From CAZEJK01 sp964512045 (GTDB taxonomy: Bacteria > Acidobacteriota > Thermoanaerobaculia > Thermoanaerobaculales > Sulfomarinibacteraceae), in NCBI GenBank assembly GCA_964512045.1, contig CAZEJK010000035.1:1-31762 (forward strand): a stretch of DNA of 31,762 nucleotides. The letters are read 5' to 3'. The notes under the pieces were generated by a model. The model saw only the letters and a list, made by a program, of their open reading frames with translations, did no database searches and was not told where the DNA came from. The translations under genes and the position numbers were made by a program. Below are positions 15,140 through 23,276 of this stretch, piece by piece (position 1 is the stretch's first letter; each line of letters begins with the position of its first letter).

Positions 15140-16968
15140 TGGAGCCGATCGACCGGATTGGAGTCCTCTCGTTCGGCGGTGATCCACACGACAGCTCAGG
15201 CCCGCTGCGCCGTCTTCTGGTGTCCGCTCTCGATCGGACCAGTGGGCTGCGGACCCTCGCTGCAGCCTATGAGAACGAGCCACTTCCGCACGCTTCGGAC
15301 GAGTTCGCTCGCGCCGTGCTCCATACCTTCGGCGTCTCGTTGCACATCGATGGTCAGCTGACCTCGATACCCCGCAGCGGACCCGTCGTGCTCGTCGCCA
15401 ACCATCCGTTCGGCGCTGTCGAGGGCCTCGCCCTGGCCGCTATTCTGAGCCAGGTTCGCGAGGACGTTCGCATTCTTGCCAACAGGCTCCTCGGACGCAT
15501 TCCCGAGCTACGGCCGATCTTCTTCCTCGTCGACCCGTTCGGTGGAAGGTCCGCACACCGGCTCAACCGCGCCGGCCTGCGCCAGTCCCTGCAGTGGCTC
15601 ATGGAAGGTCACCTCCTCGCCACCTTCCCGGCTGGAGAGGTGGCCGCGTTCCAGCCCCGCTCCGGTCGCATCGTCGAAGCGCCGTGGAGTCCGGCCACTG
15701 CTCGGCTGATCCGACGCGCCGGGGCCACCACCGTGCCGGTGTACTTCCCCGGCCGCAACCGGATCGGGTTCCACCTGGCCGGCATGATCAGCCCCTGGCT
15801 CCGGACCTTCCTGCTGCCGCGGCAGCTCCTCGCTCGTCGCAACCGTCCGCTGGAGATCCGGATCGGTACACCGATCGCGGCACGCAGGATGGCAGCCTTT
15901 CCTTCCGACGAGGATGCGACGGCGTTCGTGAGAGGCCGGACGTTCCTCCTTCGCGCCCGTGACGAGGCGTTTGCGAAGCCGCCGGTACAGCCTCGCCGGA
16001 CACCCGAGGACGCGGCTCCGATCGTGGCCGCGGTCGATCCCGCCCTCCTCGCCGAGGATGTGGCCCGGCTGCCATCAGAAGCGAGGCTCGTCGTCAGCGG
16101 CAGCCTCGAGGTCATGGTGGCATCGGCCGATGCGATTCCGAGGGTTCTTCGCGAGATCGGACGACTGCGCGAGGTGACGTTTCGTGCGGTCGGCGAAGGA
16201 ACGGGCCGTGAAAGCGATCTCGATCGCTTCGACCGCACCTACCTGCATCTATTCATCTGGGACGCGGACAACCGGGCAGTGGCAGGCGCCTATCGCCTCG
16301 GACCCACCGATACGATCCTTGCCAGCAAGGGGATCGACGGTCTGTACAGCTCGAGCCTGTTCACATACCGCAAGGCCCTGTTCGAACGGATGGGCCCAGC
16401 CCTGGAGATGGGGCGCTCGTTCATCGCAGAGGGATATCAGAAGAGCTACGCGGGGCTCCTCCTCCTGTGGCGCGGCATCGGTGAGCTCGTTGTTCGCAAC
16501 CCCCGCTACACGACGCTGTTCGGTCCGGTGAGCATCTCCGCGGACTACCGCTGTATCTCACACCGCTTGATCGCCGAGTTCCTGCGCCAGAACCGGTTCG
16601 CTCATCCGTGGGGCCGTTGGGTGCGTCCGCGATCCCCCCTGCAACGGGGTCGACTTCCGATTCGGTCGCTCCCCTCCGCCGTAGACGAGCTGTCCGAGCT
16701 CATCGCCGAGATTGAAGACGACCGCAAAGGCGTACCAGTGCTGCTCCGCCAGTACCTGAAGCTCGGGGGACGCCAGCTGGCGTTCAACGTCGATGCGGAG
16801 TTCTCGAACGTTCTGGACGTGCTGGTCATGGTCGATCTGCGACAGACCGAGCCCCGGATCCTCACGCGGTACATGGGTCGCGAGGGAGTCGCCTCGTTCT
16901 GTGCTGCGCACGCCGCGGAGGTGACGTCCACTCCCCGTTCCAGCGGCGCGTCGGGCATGCGCGGGTAG
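15139..16968 (+). CDS. bifunctional acyltransferase, OlsF-type (LPLAT + GNAT)
   Basis: 609 residues. The N-terminal half is a lysophospholipid-type acyltransferase: block I 'VVLVANHPFGAVEGLAL' (H-x4-E in place of the usual H-x4-D, as in the haemolysin-like branch), block III 'LLATFPAGEVAAF', and 'VPVYFPGRNRIGF'. The C-terminal half (from about residue 315) is a GNAT-fold N-acyltransferase of the OlsB type: 'SLEVMVASADAIPRVLREIG', 'FDRTYLHLFIWD', 'VAGAYRLG', 'ALEMGRSFIAEGYQKSYAGL'. This domain order matches OlsF, which builds ornithine or other amino-acid lipids by N-acylating the amino acid with a 3-hydroxyacyl chain and then O-acylating it. The amino acid used here cannot be read from the sequence. 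ATG overlaps the stop of the DedA-ATP-grasp gene, and an APH-family kinase follows after 11 bp. Confidence 0.82.
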   Translation: MEPIDRIGVLSFGGDPHDSSGPLRRLLVSALDRTSGLRTLAAAYENEPLPHASDEFARAVLHTFGVSLHIDGQLTSIPRSGPVVLVANHPFGAVEGLALAAILSQVREDVRILANRLLGRIPELRPIFFLVDPFGGRSAHRLNRAGLRQSLQWLMEGHLLATFPAGEVAAFQPRSGRIVEAPWSPATARLIRRAGATTVPVYFPGRNRIGFHLAGMISPWLRTFLLPRQLLARRNRPLEIRIGTPIAARRMAAFPSDEDATAFVRGRTFLLRARDEAFAKPPVQPRRTPEDAAPIVAAVDPALLAEDVARLPSEARLVVSGSLEVMVASADAIPRVLREIGRLREVTFRAVGEGTGRESDLDRFDRTYLHLFIWDADNRAVAGAYRLGPTDTILASKGIDGLYSSSLFTYRKALFERMGPALEMGRSFIAEGYQKSYAGLLLLWRGIGELVVRNPRYTTLFGPVSISADYRCISHRLIAEFLRQNRFAHPWGRWVRPRSPLQRGRLPIRSLPSAVDELSELIAEIEDDRKGVPVLLRQYLKLGGRQLAFNVDAEFSNVLDVLVMVDLRQTEPRILTRYMGREGVASFCAAHAAEVTSTPRSSGASGMRG

Positions 16969-16979
16969 AGGAAGCTCGA

Positions 16980-18047
16980 ATGCACGCCGCGGGTCACACC
17001 CACTCAGAGAGCACGAGCCTCACTCCGCGCATCGTCGTGGCGACCCACTGGCCAGAGCTCGCAGACGCGCCGGTGGTGGTTGTGGCCGGCGGCCTGATCA
17101 ACCACACGTGGACGCTCGGCGCGCCGCCCAGCCATGTTCTCCAATGGGTCAGCCCGATCTTCGACCCGAGGATCCACAGTGACATCGATGCCGTGACCCG
17201 TCGGCTGGTAGCCATCGGTATCACGACCCCTCGACTCGTACCTGCCCGCGGCGGTTCACTGTGGATCGATGATTCGGTTCACGGGTGCTGGCGAGTGCAG
17301 ACCTACATTGCCGGACGAACGCTCCATCAGCTACCGTCGACCGAAGCGGCGGTCTCATGCGGGCGGCTTGTGGGGAGCTTCCACTCAGCACTGGAAGACT
17401 GGTCCTATCGGTTTCAAGCTCCACGGCGAGCGATCCATGACACCCCGGCACGAATGGAGGAGCTGGAAGCGGCGTTGGCCCGGCTTGCAGGCAACCCGTT
17501 GGAGCCTGACATCCGTCAGCTCGGAGAGCGCGTTCTCGCAGCATGGAGGGCACTCGAGCCAGCGCCTCAATGTCCCCTGCGGTACGGCCACGGCGACCTC
17601 AAGGTCTCGAACATCCGCTTCTCCGCCCGCTCGGACGAGGCCGTTGCGTTGATTGACCTCGACACCGTTGGCCCCCTCCCTGTGCCGGTGGAGCTCGGCG
17701 ATGCATGGCGGAGCTGGTGCAACCCGGCAGGCGAAGACCGGCCGGAGACCACGCGCTTCTCCCTGGAGCTCTTCGAAAGCGCTCTGAGGGGCTGGTGTAC
17801 GACCGGTCCCGGTCTGTCACCTGATGAGCGCGCCGCCCTCGTGCCCACGATCGAGACCATCTGCCTTGAGCTGTCGGCCCGATTCTGTACGGATGCCGTC
17901 GACGCCTCGTACTTTCGCGAGGATCGTGGCCGCTTCCCGGTTGCAGGCAGCCACAACCTCCATCGCGGCCGGTGTCAGCTCGCCCTGGCCGAGTCGCTTC
18001 ACCGCCAGCGCGCGCAGGCAGAGCGGATCGTCGCCACGACACGTTGA
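16980..18047 (+). CDS. APH-family small-molecule kinase
   Basis: 355 residues with the aminoglycoside-phosphotransferase/choline kinase fold. The catalytic loop is 'YGHGDLKVSNIRF' (Brenner HxDxxxxN) near residue 205 and the metal-binding aspartates are in 'ALIDLDTVG' near residue 225. The N-lobe 'GGLINHTWTL' and 'VLQWVSPIF' give the nucleotide pocket. Members phosphorylate sugars, hexosamines, amino alcohols or homoserine. It ends 4 bp from the convergent sugar-1-phosphate guanylyltransferase, which could use a sugar phosphate product (as in NahK or AmgK/MurU-type pairs). It also follows the OlsF-type gene by 11 bp with a GAGGAAG site 5 nt before ATG, so a lipid-head-group kinase role is equally possible. 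No aminoglycoside resistance is implied. Confidence 0.8.
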   Translation: MHAAGHTHSESTSLTPRIVVATHWPELADAPVVVVAGGLINHTWTLGAPPSHVLQWVSPIFDPRIHSDIDAVTRRLVAIGITTPRLVPARGGSLWIDDSVHGCWRVQTYIAGRTLHQLPSTEAAVSCGRLVGSFHSALEDWSYRFQAPRRAIHDTPARMEELEAALARLAGNPLEPDIRQLGERVLAAWRALEPAPQCPLRYGHGDLKVSNIRFSARSDEAVALIDLDTVGPLPVPVELGDAWRSWCNPAGEDRPETTRFSLELFESALRGWCTTGPGLSPDERAALVPTIETICLELSARFCTDAVDASYFREDRGRFPVAGSHNLHRGRCQLALAESLHRQRAQAERIVATTR

Positions 18048-18051
18048 GATC

Positions 18052-19149
18052 TCAGGCTGTGGAAGACGTGGCCGAGATCTCGCGAGCCCTCGGGTCTGAC
18101 AGTGACACCGAGGGCTCGTGCGACCGTTGCAGGTGCATCCGTGCTGCACTCTGCGCCAGATCGATCGGGGCCCGAAAGCGGTCTGCCACGTCGTCGGTGG
18201 ACGGGAGGAGATGCCCTGTTCGCTCCCAGCACGCCTGGACCCGCTCGACGGTGCCCAGCAGGTGGGCGAGGTCGCTGTCGGCCAGCAACGNNNNNNNNNN
18301 GGTGCCCAGATCGGTCCAGCCACAAGGCGGCGCCGGCAGCACCCGTAGCGCATGCGAGACCTTGGCCAGCAGCTCGCTGGAGAGATCGCTCCACGGGAGT
18401 CGATCATACAGCCGTGGCAGGGCGGAGCTGACCCATCCGCGGGCGCCAGTGGCAAACGTCAGCACCATGTCTCGCGTGAGCTGCGGCAACGCCTCGAAGT
18501 AGAGCTCGAGCAGGACCTTTGCCGGCGCCACGCTGATGAACGTGCTCCAGAGCGCGCCCGAGGCGTACAGGCGGTCGGCCTCCGCTGTCGACGGCTTCTC
18601 GTAAAACTCCGTGACCGCGCGCAGCCGACCGTCTGGTGCAGGCGGGCCCGGTTGGATCCATCCATAGCCTGGGTCGGCGTGGGTCGGAGGCGCACCAACC
18701 AACAGAACCTCGGACGCCCTCGCATCGCTCGCCTCCGACGCCTCTCGCAATGCGGCCACCCATGTCCGCTCGTCCTCCACCCAGTGATCTGCCGGCATCA
18801 CCACCACGACGGCGTCAGGATCGCGGGCGAGGATCCTGAGCAGCGGCAGAAGCAGCCCGCACGCCGTGCCCCGCTGCCTGGGTTCCTCGACGACTGTCTG
18901 CGCAGGAACATCAGAGAGCAGATGCTGCCACCAGTAGCGGTGATGAGCGGAAACAACCGTCAGAGTCCGGGTCGGCACGGACACCGCCCACGCCCTCTCC
19001 AGCGCCATTCGTAACAGCGGTCGTCGTCCGCCGAACGAGCAGAACTGCTTGGGAACGATCCGCCCGAACGAGTCCGTGGTCAGCGGCTGCAGCCGCCGGC
19101 CCCAACCGGCAGCAAGCACCACCACCCACATGTTGGATCGTCCACACAC
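18052..19149 (-). CDS. mannose-1-phosphate guanylyltransferase-like nucleotidyltransferase
   Basis: 365 residues as read. The nucleotidyltransferase signature 'VVLAAGWGRRLQPLT' with 'IVPKQF' gives the NTP-binding loop, 'VVVMPADHWVED' the metal-binding aspartate, and 'GYGWIQPG' plus 'FYEKPS' the sugar-phosphate region. This matches the type of enzyme that makes GDP-mannose from mannose-1-phosphate for polysaccharide or glycolipid synthesis. It lacks a C-terminal isomerase domain. A run of ten N at 18291-18300 falls near residues 283-287 (after 'GWTDLGT'), and the frame agrees on both sides. GTG 19149 has AGGGGAG 9 nt upstream; ATG 19131 is an alternative start. Its stop is 4 bp from the convergent kinase. 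Confidence 0.82.
   Translation of the reverse strand: MCGRSNMWVVVLAAGWGRRLQPLTTDSFGRIVPKQFCSFGGRRPLLRMALERAWAVSVPTRTLTVVSAHHRYWWQHLLSDVPAQTVVEEPRQRGTACGLLLPLLRILARDPDAVVVVMPADHWVEDERTWVAALREASEASDARASEVLLVGAPPTHADPGYGWIQPGPPAPDGRLRAVTEFYEKPSTAEADRLYASGALWSTFISVAPAKVLLELYFEALPQLTRDMVLTFATGARGWVSSALPRLYDRLPWSDLSSELLAKVSHALRVLPAPPCGWTDLGTXXXXLLADSDLAHLLGTVERVQACWERTGHLLPSTDDVADRFRAPIDLAQSAARMHLQRSHEPSVSLSDPRAREISATSSTA
18291..18300. other. assembly gap or masked bases (10 N)
   Basis: Ten consecutive N inside the nucleotidyltransferase gene. Both flanks read in one frame across it, so a true length of 10 bp (or any length of 1 modulo 3) would keep the gene intact. Confidence 0.95.
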
Positions 19150-19350
19150 GGCTGCAAGCTCCCCTACGCATCATCTCTCAGGTTGTCACGCGTACCGTCG
19201 CGTCATGCTCCCAATGTAGGTCGCTGGAGCCGGCGCGTCGAGAGCTCGGACGGATGATCGTGTGAGCCCGGGCACGTTGCGGTCCGGTCCGCGTTGTTAG
19301 CGGCTCACGGAGCCGGATCTTCGAAAATTCGAAGCAAAGCGCCTGGGTTG

Positions 19351-19378
19351 AGTTCTTAGTTCTCAGTTCTCAGTTCTC
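19351..19378. repeat. tandem heptamer AGTTCTY x4
   Basis: Four exact-length copies in register: AGTTCTT once, then AGTTCTC three times. The block is AT-richer than its surroundings and lies in the non-coding gap. It is a short microsatellite, with copy number likely to vary by slippage. Confidence 0.9.
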
Positions 19379-19544
19379 AATGCCGCCCGCCCCGCAACCT
19401 GCTCTGCGAGCTCCAGCCAGGGTCGAAAGGTGGGAGGCTCTCGCTGCAAGGGCCGATGAGTGGGCGGGGGAGCTCATACCCAACCGCAAATACCTTACAC
19501 CTACGCGGGCGCGGGACCGGCACCTTCGGAGCATCACTTTGGTT

Positions 19545-19559
19545 GCGGCCCGCGGCCGC
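19545..19559 (-). terminator. GC hairpin just after pepP stop
   Basis: GCGGCC-CGC-GGCCGC forms a 6-bp GC-only stem immediately 3' of the pepP stop codon. There is no following T tract on the minus strand, so if it ends transcription it is not a standard intrinsic terminator. Confidence 0.3.
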
Positions 19560-19560
19560 G

Positions 19561-20940
19561 TTAGCTGCCGAGCGCAGCCTCGACGTCCTGCACCTCTTTT
19601 GGCACACCAGGACCAAGGACTCTTCGACCCTCACCTGTGATCAGGACGTCGTCCTCGATCCGGATGCCGCCGAAGCTCCGGTACGGCTCGAGGCGGTCGT
19701 AACGGATGAAGTCGCGCAGTCGACCCTCGCCCGCCCACAGATCGATGAGCGCCGGGATGAAGTAGATGCCGGGCTCGATGGTGATGACGAAGCCCGGTTC
19801 GAGCTCACGTGCCAGCCGCAACGCCGCCAGCCCGAACTGGCTCGATCGCCGCTCGCCTTCCGAGTAGCCGACCACATCACCGAGGTCCTCCATGTCGTGG
19901 ACATCGAGACCCATCATGTGGCCAACGCCGTGTGGGAAGAACAGGGCGTGTGCTCCGGCTGCCACCACATCGTCGATATCTCCCTCGAGAAGACCGAGCT
20001 CGATCAGCCCAGCGGCGATCACGCGGGCCGCGGCAAGGTGCACCGTACGGTTGGTGACTCCGGGTCCGGCCGTTGCGATCGCCTCCTTCTGCGCATCCAG
20101 CACGATCTCGTACACCGCGCGCTGCTCGCTGGTGAACCTCCCGGAAACCGGGAACGTCCGCGTGATATCCGAGGCATACCGGAGTCCCGACTCGGCACCG
20201 GAGTCGATCAACATCAGATCCCCCGCCTCGAGGCGATGCGCGTAGGAGGTGTTGTGCAGCACCTCGCCGTGTACCGTCACGATCGGGGGAAACGACTGCT
20301 GCAGCTCGCGCGCGACTGCCGGATGGATGTGCGCTGCGAGGACCTCCGCCTCGGTCCGGCCGGGCGCTGCGTGCGCCATCGATGCGGCGTACATCTGGGC
20401 GGTGACCTCGAGAGCCGCCTCGATCTCGGAGATCTCTTCCTCGCTCTTGATCGACCGTTGCCGAACGACGGCCCGTACCAGCTCCGGGCACGCACCACGT
20501 TCCACCTCAGCGATGTCGCATTCGAGGAGCCGTGCCAGCTGCACCGTTCGATCGCCGCGGTACGGTGGCAGGTAACGCAGATCGACCCCGCGCTCTCGAA
20601 GTGAACGGAGCGCCTCAGCAAGCGTCGCGATATCAGCGCATTCGGCAACGCCTCCGGCACGCGCGTACTCCTCCAACGGCGTCTGCGGGCCGGTCCAGAT
20701 CAGCTCTCCCGGGTCTTCGGGCGGTCCGTAGAGCACCTCCCTGCCGTCCGGATCGATCACCAGCGCGAGGCCGTGCCGGTCAGCACCCACGAAGTACAGG
20801 AAGTGCGAGTCCTGTCGGAACGGGTAGACATTGTCGACGTAGTTTCGCGAGGCGTCGGTGTTGCCGAGCAGCACGATGGCGCCACCGTTCAGGTCGGTAC
20901 GCAAGGTGCTGCGGCGTCGCTTCAGGGTGTGTGTGTCCAT
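19561..20940 (-). CDS. pepP: Xaa-Pro aminopeptidase (aminopeptidase P, M24)
   Basis: 459 residues, near the normal length. It removes an N-terminal residue that is followed by proline. The N-terminal 'creatinase' domain includes 'YPFRQDSHFLYFVGADRHG', typical of bacterial PepP. The C-terminal pita-bread domain holds all five metal ligands: D in 'LMLIDSGAE', D in 'YASDITRTFPVSG', H in 'FFPHGVGHMMGLDVHD', E in 'FVITIEPGIYF' and E in 'GGIRIEDDVLIT'. It should be a cytoplasmic dinuclear Mn enzyme. An AGGGAG sequence lies 5 nt before the ATG, and a TACAGT -10-like element overlaps that region, so the leader may be very short. It stands 74 bp after the start-side end of the malonyl-CoA decarboxylase gene on the same strand. 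Confidence 0.95.
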   Translation of the reverse strand: MDTHTLKRRRSTLRTDLNGGAIVLLGNTDASRNYVDNVYPFRQDSHFLYFVGADRHGLALVIDPDGREVLYGPPEDPGELIWTGPQTPLEEYARAGGVAECADIATLAEALRSLRERGVDLRYLPPYRGDRTVQLARLLECDIAEVERGACPELVRAVVRQRSIKSEEEISEIEAALEVTAQMYAASMAHAAPGRTEAEVLAAHIHPAVARELQQSFPPIVTVHGEVLHNTSYAHRLEAGDLMLIDSGAESGLRYASDITRTFPVSGRFTSEQRAVYEIVLDAQKEAIATAGPGVTNRTVHLAAARVIAAGLIELGLLEGDIDDVVAAGAHALFFPHGVGHMMGLDVHDMEDLGDVVGYSEGERRSSQFGLAALRLARELEPGFVITIEPGIYFIPALIDLWAGEGRLRDFIRYDRLEPYRSFGGIRIEDDVLITGEGRRVLGPGVPKEVQDVEAALGS

Positions 20941-20951
20941 GAGTTCTCCCT

Positions 20952-20957
20952 ACTGTA
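20952..20957 (-). promoter_or_regulatory. -10-like TACAGT before pepP
   Basis: Minus-strand TACAGT ends 11 nt before the pepP ATG, directly abutting AGGGAG. If used, transcription would begin only about 4-5 nt before the start codon. A promoter further upstream is possible. Confidence 0.3.
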
Positions 20958-21014
20958 CAGCTCATGAGAGCAGCTCTCGGCGCGATGGTCTTCCCGCCGT
21001 GCGGACAGACCAGC

Positions 21015-22388
21015 TCAACCGAGACGTTCGCGTCCCCACGGTAGCAGCGATTGGACCGTTCGTCCGATCTGCTGGTACCAGGTGCTCGAGTAGACGTAGT
21101 TGACCATCAGCGTGCACGACTCCTGCGTGCCCCGCTCGGAGGTGTTGGCCAGAAAGTTCACATTCCGCGCCCGTACCGTCGCTCCGTTCCCTAAATGGAA
21201 GTTGGCGACAGGGTTGCGCGGGCGACCGCGCCGGTCCTTCTCCTGCGTCAGGTAGAGGTAGCCGAGCTGCGTCAACGGACCGGCAAGCCACCTGCAGAGC
21301 TCTGGATCGTCCGGCCACGTCGGATCGTCGAGGAGAGCGAGCAGCATCGAGGCCGGATCGTCCATGGGTTGACCGTTGCGCTCCTCGTAGCACCGCCTCA
21401 ACGCCTGCAGATTGCGCTCTCCGAACTGCTCGATGACGGAGTCTCGAGTCAGGCTGAACCCGTGTGCCGTGCCCGCCAAGATCGGGCGGAGATAGCGCGG
21501 CCAGAAGCCGGGAATCGGGCTGAGGGTGGCAAAAGTCCGCAGCCCCTTGGTGCTGTGCTTGAGGGCATCCGTCACCTGGTACACCAGCACCGTTCCCAGA
21601 CCCAGGCCAGCCAGCCCGTTCTGCGTGCTGTTGATCGAGTAGAAGATTGCGGTATCCGGGCTCTTGCGACTGGCGCCCACACGGTCGTCCCCGGTCTCGT
21701 CGATGATCTCGTGGATCGATCGCACCAAGCCGCGGCTGAGCGCCACCTCGATGAAGACGACCGGCTCGTCGGGCATGACGCAGTGCGTCAGAGCGAAGCA
21801 CCGGCGGTCGGCGCCGAGCCGGCGGCCCATGTCCTCCAACGCCACCATCGGATGCACCATCTCGTGCTCCTTGAGAAACCGGATGGTGCGGAACGGCGAG
21901 CGCTGATCGATCTCCTCCAGGCGAAGGAAGCCGTGATGGAACCAGTCCTCCAGAAGCTCCACGATATCCCGATCGAGGGGCTCGACGGCGTCTTCGCCGC
22001 TGCGCAGGACATCGAGAACCTCGGCGCGAAGCTCGACGACGAATCCCATGCCCCCATGGGCCTCGAGCAGGGTCCGCAACGCAGCCTGGCGGGGAGACAC
22101 GACCGTACGGCGAAGGGCGCCCAAAGCGCGGCTCCAGCCGGGACCGTCGGTTGCAGGTGTACCGAGGATCTCATGGAGCGTGGGCACCACCTGCTCTCTG
22201 GACACCTCCAGCTCGCTGACCAACGCCACGAACAGCGCTCGACGGTCCTCGCGCTCGAGCTCGGAGTAGCGCTGCCGAAAACGGCGTACCGCATCGGCCG
22301 CGCCTTCTCCCTCTGCACTTGCAAGAACGCTGAACGCATCGAAAGCCTGACGGATCCTTCGTGGCAGAGCCCGCCCAGGACGACTCAT
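21015..22388 (-). CDS. malonyl-CoA decarboxylase
   Basis: 457 residues. It converts malonyl-CoA to acetyl-CoA and CO2. The N-terminal helical region runs to about residue 190; the catalytic GNAT-like domain carries 'IFYSINSTQNGLAGLGLG' with the conserved serine, 'FATLSPIPGFWPRYL', and 'NPVANFHLGNGATV' with the catalytic histidine, then 'MVNYVYSSTWYQ'. These match the MLYCD family closely. The frame is open upstream to 22508, but ATG 22388 has GGAGG 7 nt before it and begins the conserved protein. It sits 61 bp downstream of the GT2 gene on the same strand. No malonate transport or malonyl-CoA synthetase gene is nearby, so it probably tunes malonyl-CoA levels for fatty acid metabolism. Confidence 0.93.
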   Translation of the reverse strand: MSRPGRALPRRIRQAFDAFSVLASAEGEGAADAVRRFRQRYSELEREDRRALFVALVSELEVSREQVVPTLHEILGTPATDGPGWSRALGALRRTVVSPRQAALRTLLEAHGGMGFVVELRAEVLDVLRSGEDAVEPLDRDIVELLEDWFHHGFLRLEEIDQRSPFRTIRFLKEHEMVHPMVALEDMGRRLGADRRCFALTHCVMPDEPVVFIEVALSRGLVRSIHEIIDETGDDRVGASRKSPDTAIFYSINSTQNGLAGLGLGTVLVYQVTDALKHSTKGLRTFATLSPIPGFWPRYLRPILAGTAHGFSLTRDSVIEQFGERNLQALRRCYEERNGQPMDDPASMLLALLDDPTWPDDPELCRWLAGPLTQLGYLYLTQEKDRRGRPRNPVANFHLGNGATVRARNVNFLANTSERGTQESCTLMVNYVYSSTWYQQIGRTVQSLLPWGRERLG

Positions 22389-22449
22389 CTCGTGTCCTCC
22401 CTCGAAGATGGTAGGTCCGGCGCCGCTCGCTGTCCAATCGTCTGGCAGA

Positions 22450-23187
22450 TCAACCGCGGAGCCGCCAGCGCAGCAGTCGTTCCTGCATCCAGCGCACGGC
22501 CAGCGCATCGCGAAGACCGCGAAACGCCCGATCCCAGGTGCCGTACTTGCTCGTGCCGGCGACTCGTCGGGTGTGCCGTACCGGTCGTTGCCGGACCGTG
22601 AACCCGTGCATTTTCATCAAGGTGGGCACGAAGCGGTGCATCCCGTCGAACAGAGCCAGTGACCGTACAGCATCGCCGCGAAACACCTTGATCGGGCAGC
22701 CGGTGTCGGTGATGTCCTCGCGGGTGAGCCAGTTCCGGACTCCGTTGGCGAACCGAGAGCTGAACCGTCGCCACCACGTATCCCGTCGCCGGGCTCGGAT
22801 CCCCACCACAGCGTCCACACCGCTGGCCTCCAGCTCGTCGATCATCCCGGGGAGGTCCTCCGGGTAGGTCTGGAGATCGGCATCGAGGATCGCAACCAGC
22901 TCGCCCGTGCTGTGACGGAACCCGGCGTCCAACGCCGCGGACTGCCCGCAGTTCGCTTCGAAGTGGAGGACCCGTAGCCAGCTGCGATCCCGCGCCAGGT
23001 TGTCCAGCAGCTCGCCGGAGCCGTCGGTGGAGCCATCGTCCACGATGAGCAGCTGCCATGAACGTTGGAGGCCCGCGAGAGCATCGCTCAGGCGATGGAC
23101 GAGTGCGTCCAGGTTGTCGCGCTCGTTGAAAACCGGGACAACCACCGTCAGGTACACTCTGCTCTCGCTCCCACCAGCCTCGCTCAT
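22450..23187 (-). CDS. family 2 glycosyltransferase (dolichol-phosphate-mannose synthase-like)
   Basis: 245 residues forming one GT-A domain. 'VVVPVFNERDNL' starts the fold, 'LLIVDDGSTDGSG' holds the UDP/GDP-binding aspartates, 'NCGQSAALDAGF' follows, and 'VAILDADLQTYPEDL' is the metal-binding DxD-type motif. 'GTSKYG' near the C-terminus is typical of the Dpm1/ArnC-like group that moves a sugar onto a polyprenyl phosphate. There are no transmembrane helices. The ATG has no Shine-Dalgarno at useful distance; an extended -10 TGCTAGTCT lies 9 nt before it. It is divergent from the SDR gene. Confidence 0.9.
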   Translation of the reverse strand: MSEAGGSESRVYLTVVVPVFNERDNLDALVHRLSDALAGLQRSWQLLIVDDGSTDGSGELLDNLARDRSWLRVLHFEANCGQSAALDAGFRHSTGELVAILDADLQTYPEDLPGMIDELEASGVDAVVGIRARRRDTWWRRFSSRFANGVRNWLTREDITDTGCPIKVFRGDAVRSLALFDGMHRFVPTLMKMHGFTVRQRPVRHTRRVAGTSKYGTWDRAFRGLRDALAVRWMQERLLRWRLRG

Positions 23188-23196
23188 CCTGAGCGA

Positions 23197-23205
23197 AGAC
23201 TAGCA
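23197..23205 (-). promoter_or_regulatory. extended -10 before the GT2 gene
   Basis: Minus-strand TGC TAGTCT ends 9 nt before the ATG at 23187. It is identical over nine bases to the element before the 69-residue gene at 13053-13061. Confidence 0.45.
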
Positions 23206-23262
23206 TGGCTCGCTGCACTCCGAAGACTCTGGCTCCTCTGCTTCCTTCGGGCCGAATCGCGG

Positions 23263-23268
23263 TACCAT
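23263..23268 (+). promoter_or_regulatory. -10-like TACCAT 8 nt before SDR gene
   Basis: TACCAT-GAGCCGTC-ATG leads into the start at 23277. There is no Shine-Dalgarno. TACCATGAGCC is shared with the methyltransferase start at 10483. Confidence 0.4.
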
Positions 23269-23276
23269 GAGCCGTC

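Larger units (their letters stand above)
19150..19560. other. 411-bp non-coding interval
   Basis: This lies between the 3' end of pepP and the 5' end of the nucleotidyltransferase, both on the minus strand. It holds the heptamer repeat at 19351-19378, a 6-bp hairpin (CGGCTC-ACG-GAGCCG, 19301-19315), an AT-rich palindromic CTTCGAA-AA-TTCGAAG at about 19319-19334, and the GC hairpin at 19545-19559 just past the pepP stop. No credible protein gene or tRNA was seen. Confidence 0.7.

Noticed and set aside
14165..15283. Minus-strand open frame opposite the ATP-grasp domain
   Set aside because: Antisense to well-supported motifs with no support of its own.
16980..18047. Antibiotic resistance phosphotransferase
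   Set aside because: Only the general APH fold motifs are present; the context with lipid and sugar-nucleotide genes points to a metabolic kinase.
19260..19345. Possible tRNA around TTCGAAAATTCGAAG
   Set aside because: The TTCGAA resembles a T-loop, but no acceptor, D or anticodon stems can be paired around it on either strand.
19351..19378. CRISPR-like repeat
   Set aside because: Units are 7 bp, directly abutting and without spacers; no cas gene is present.
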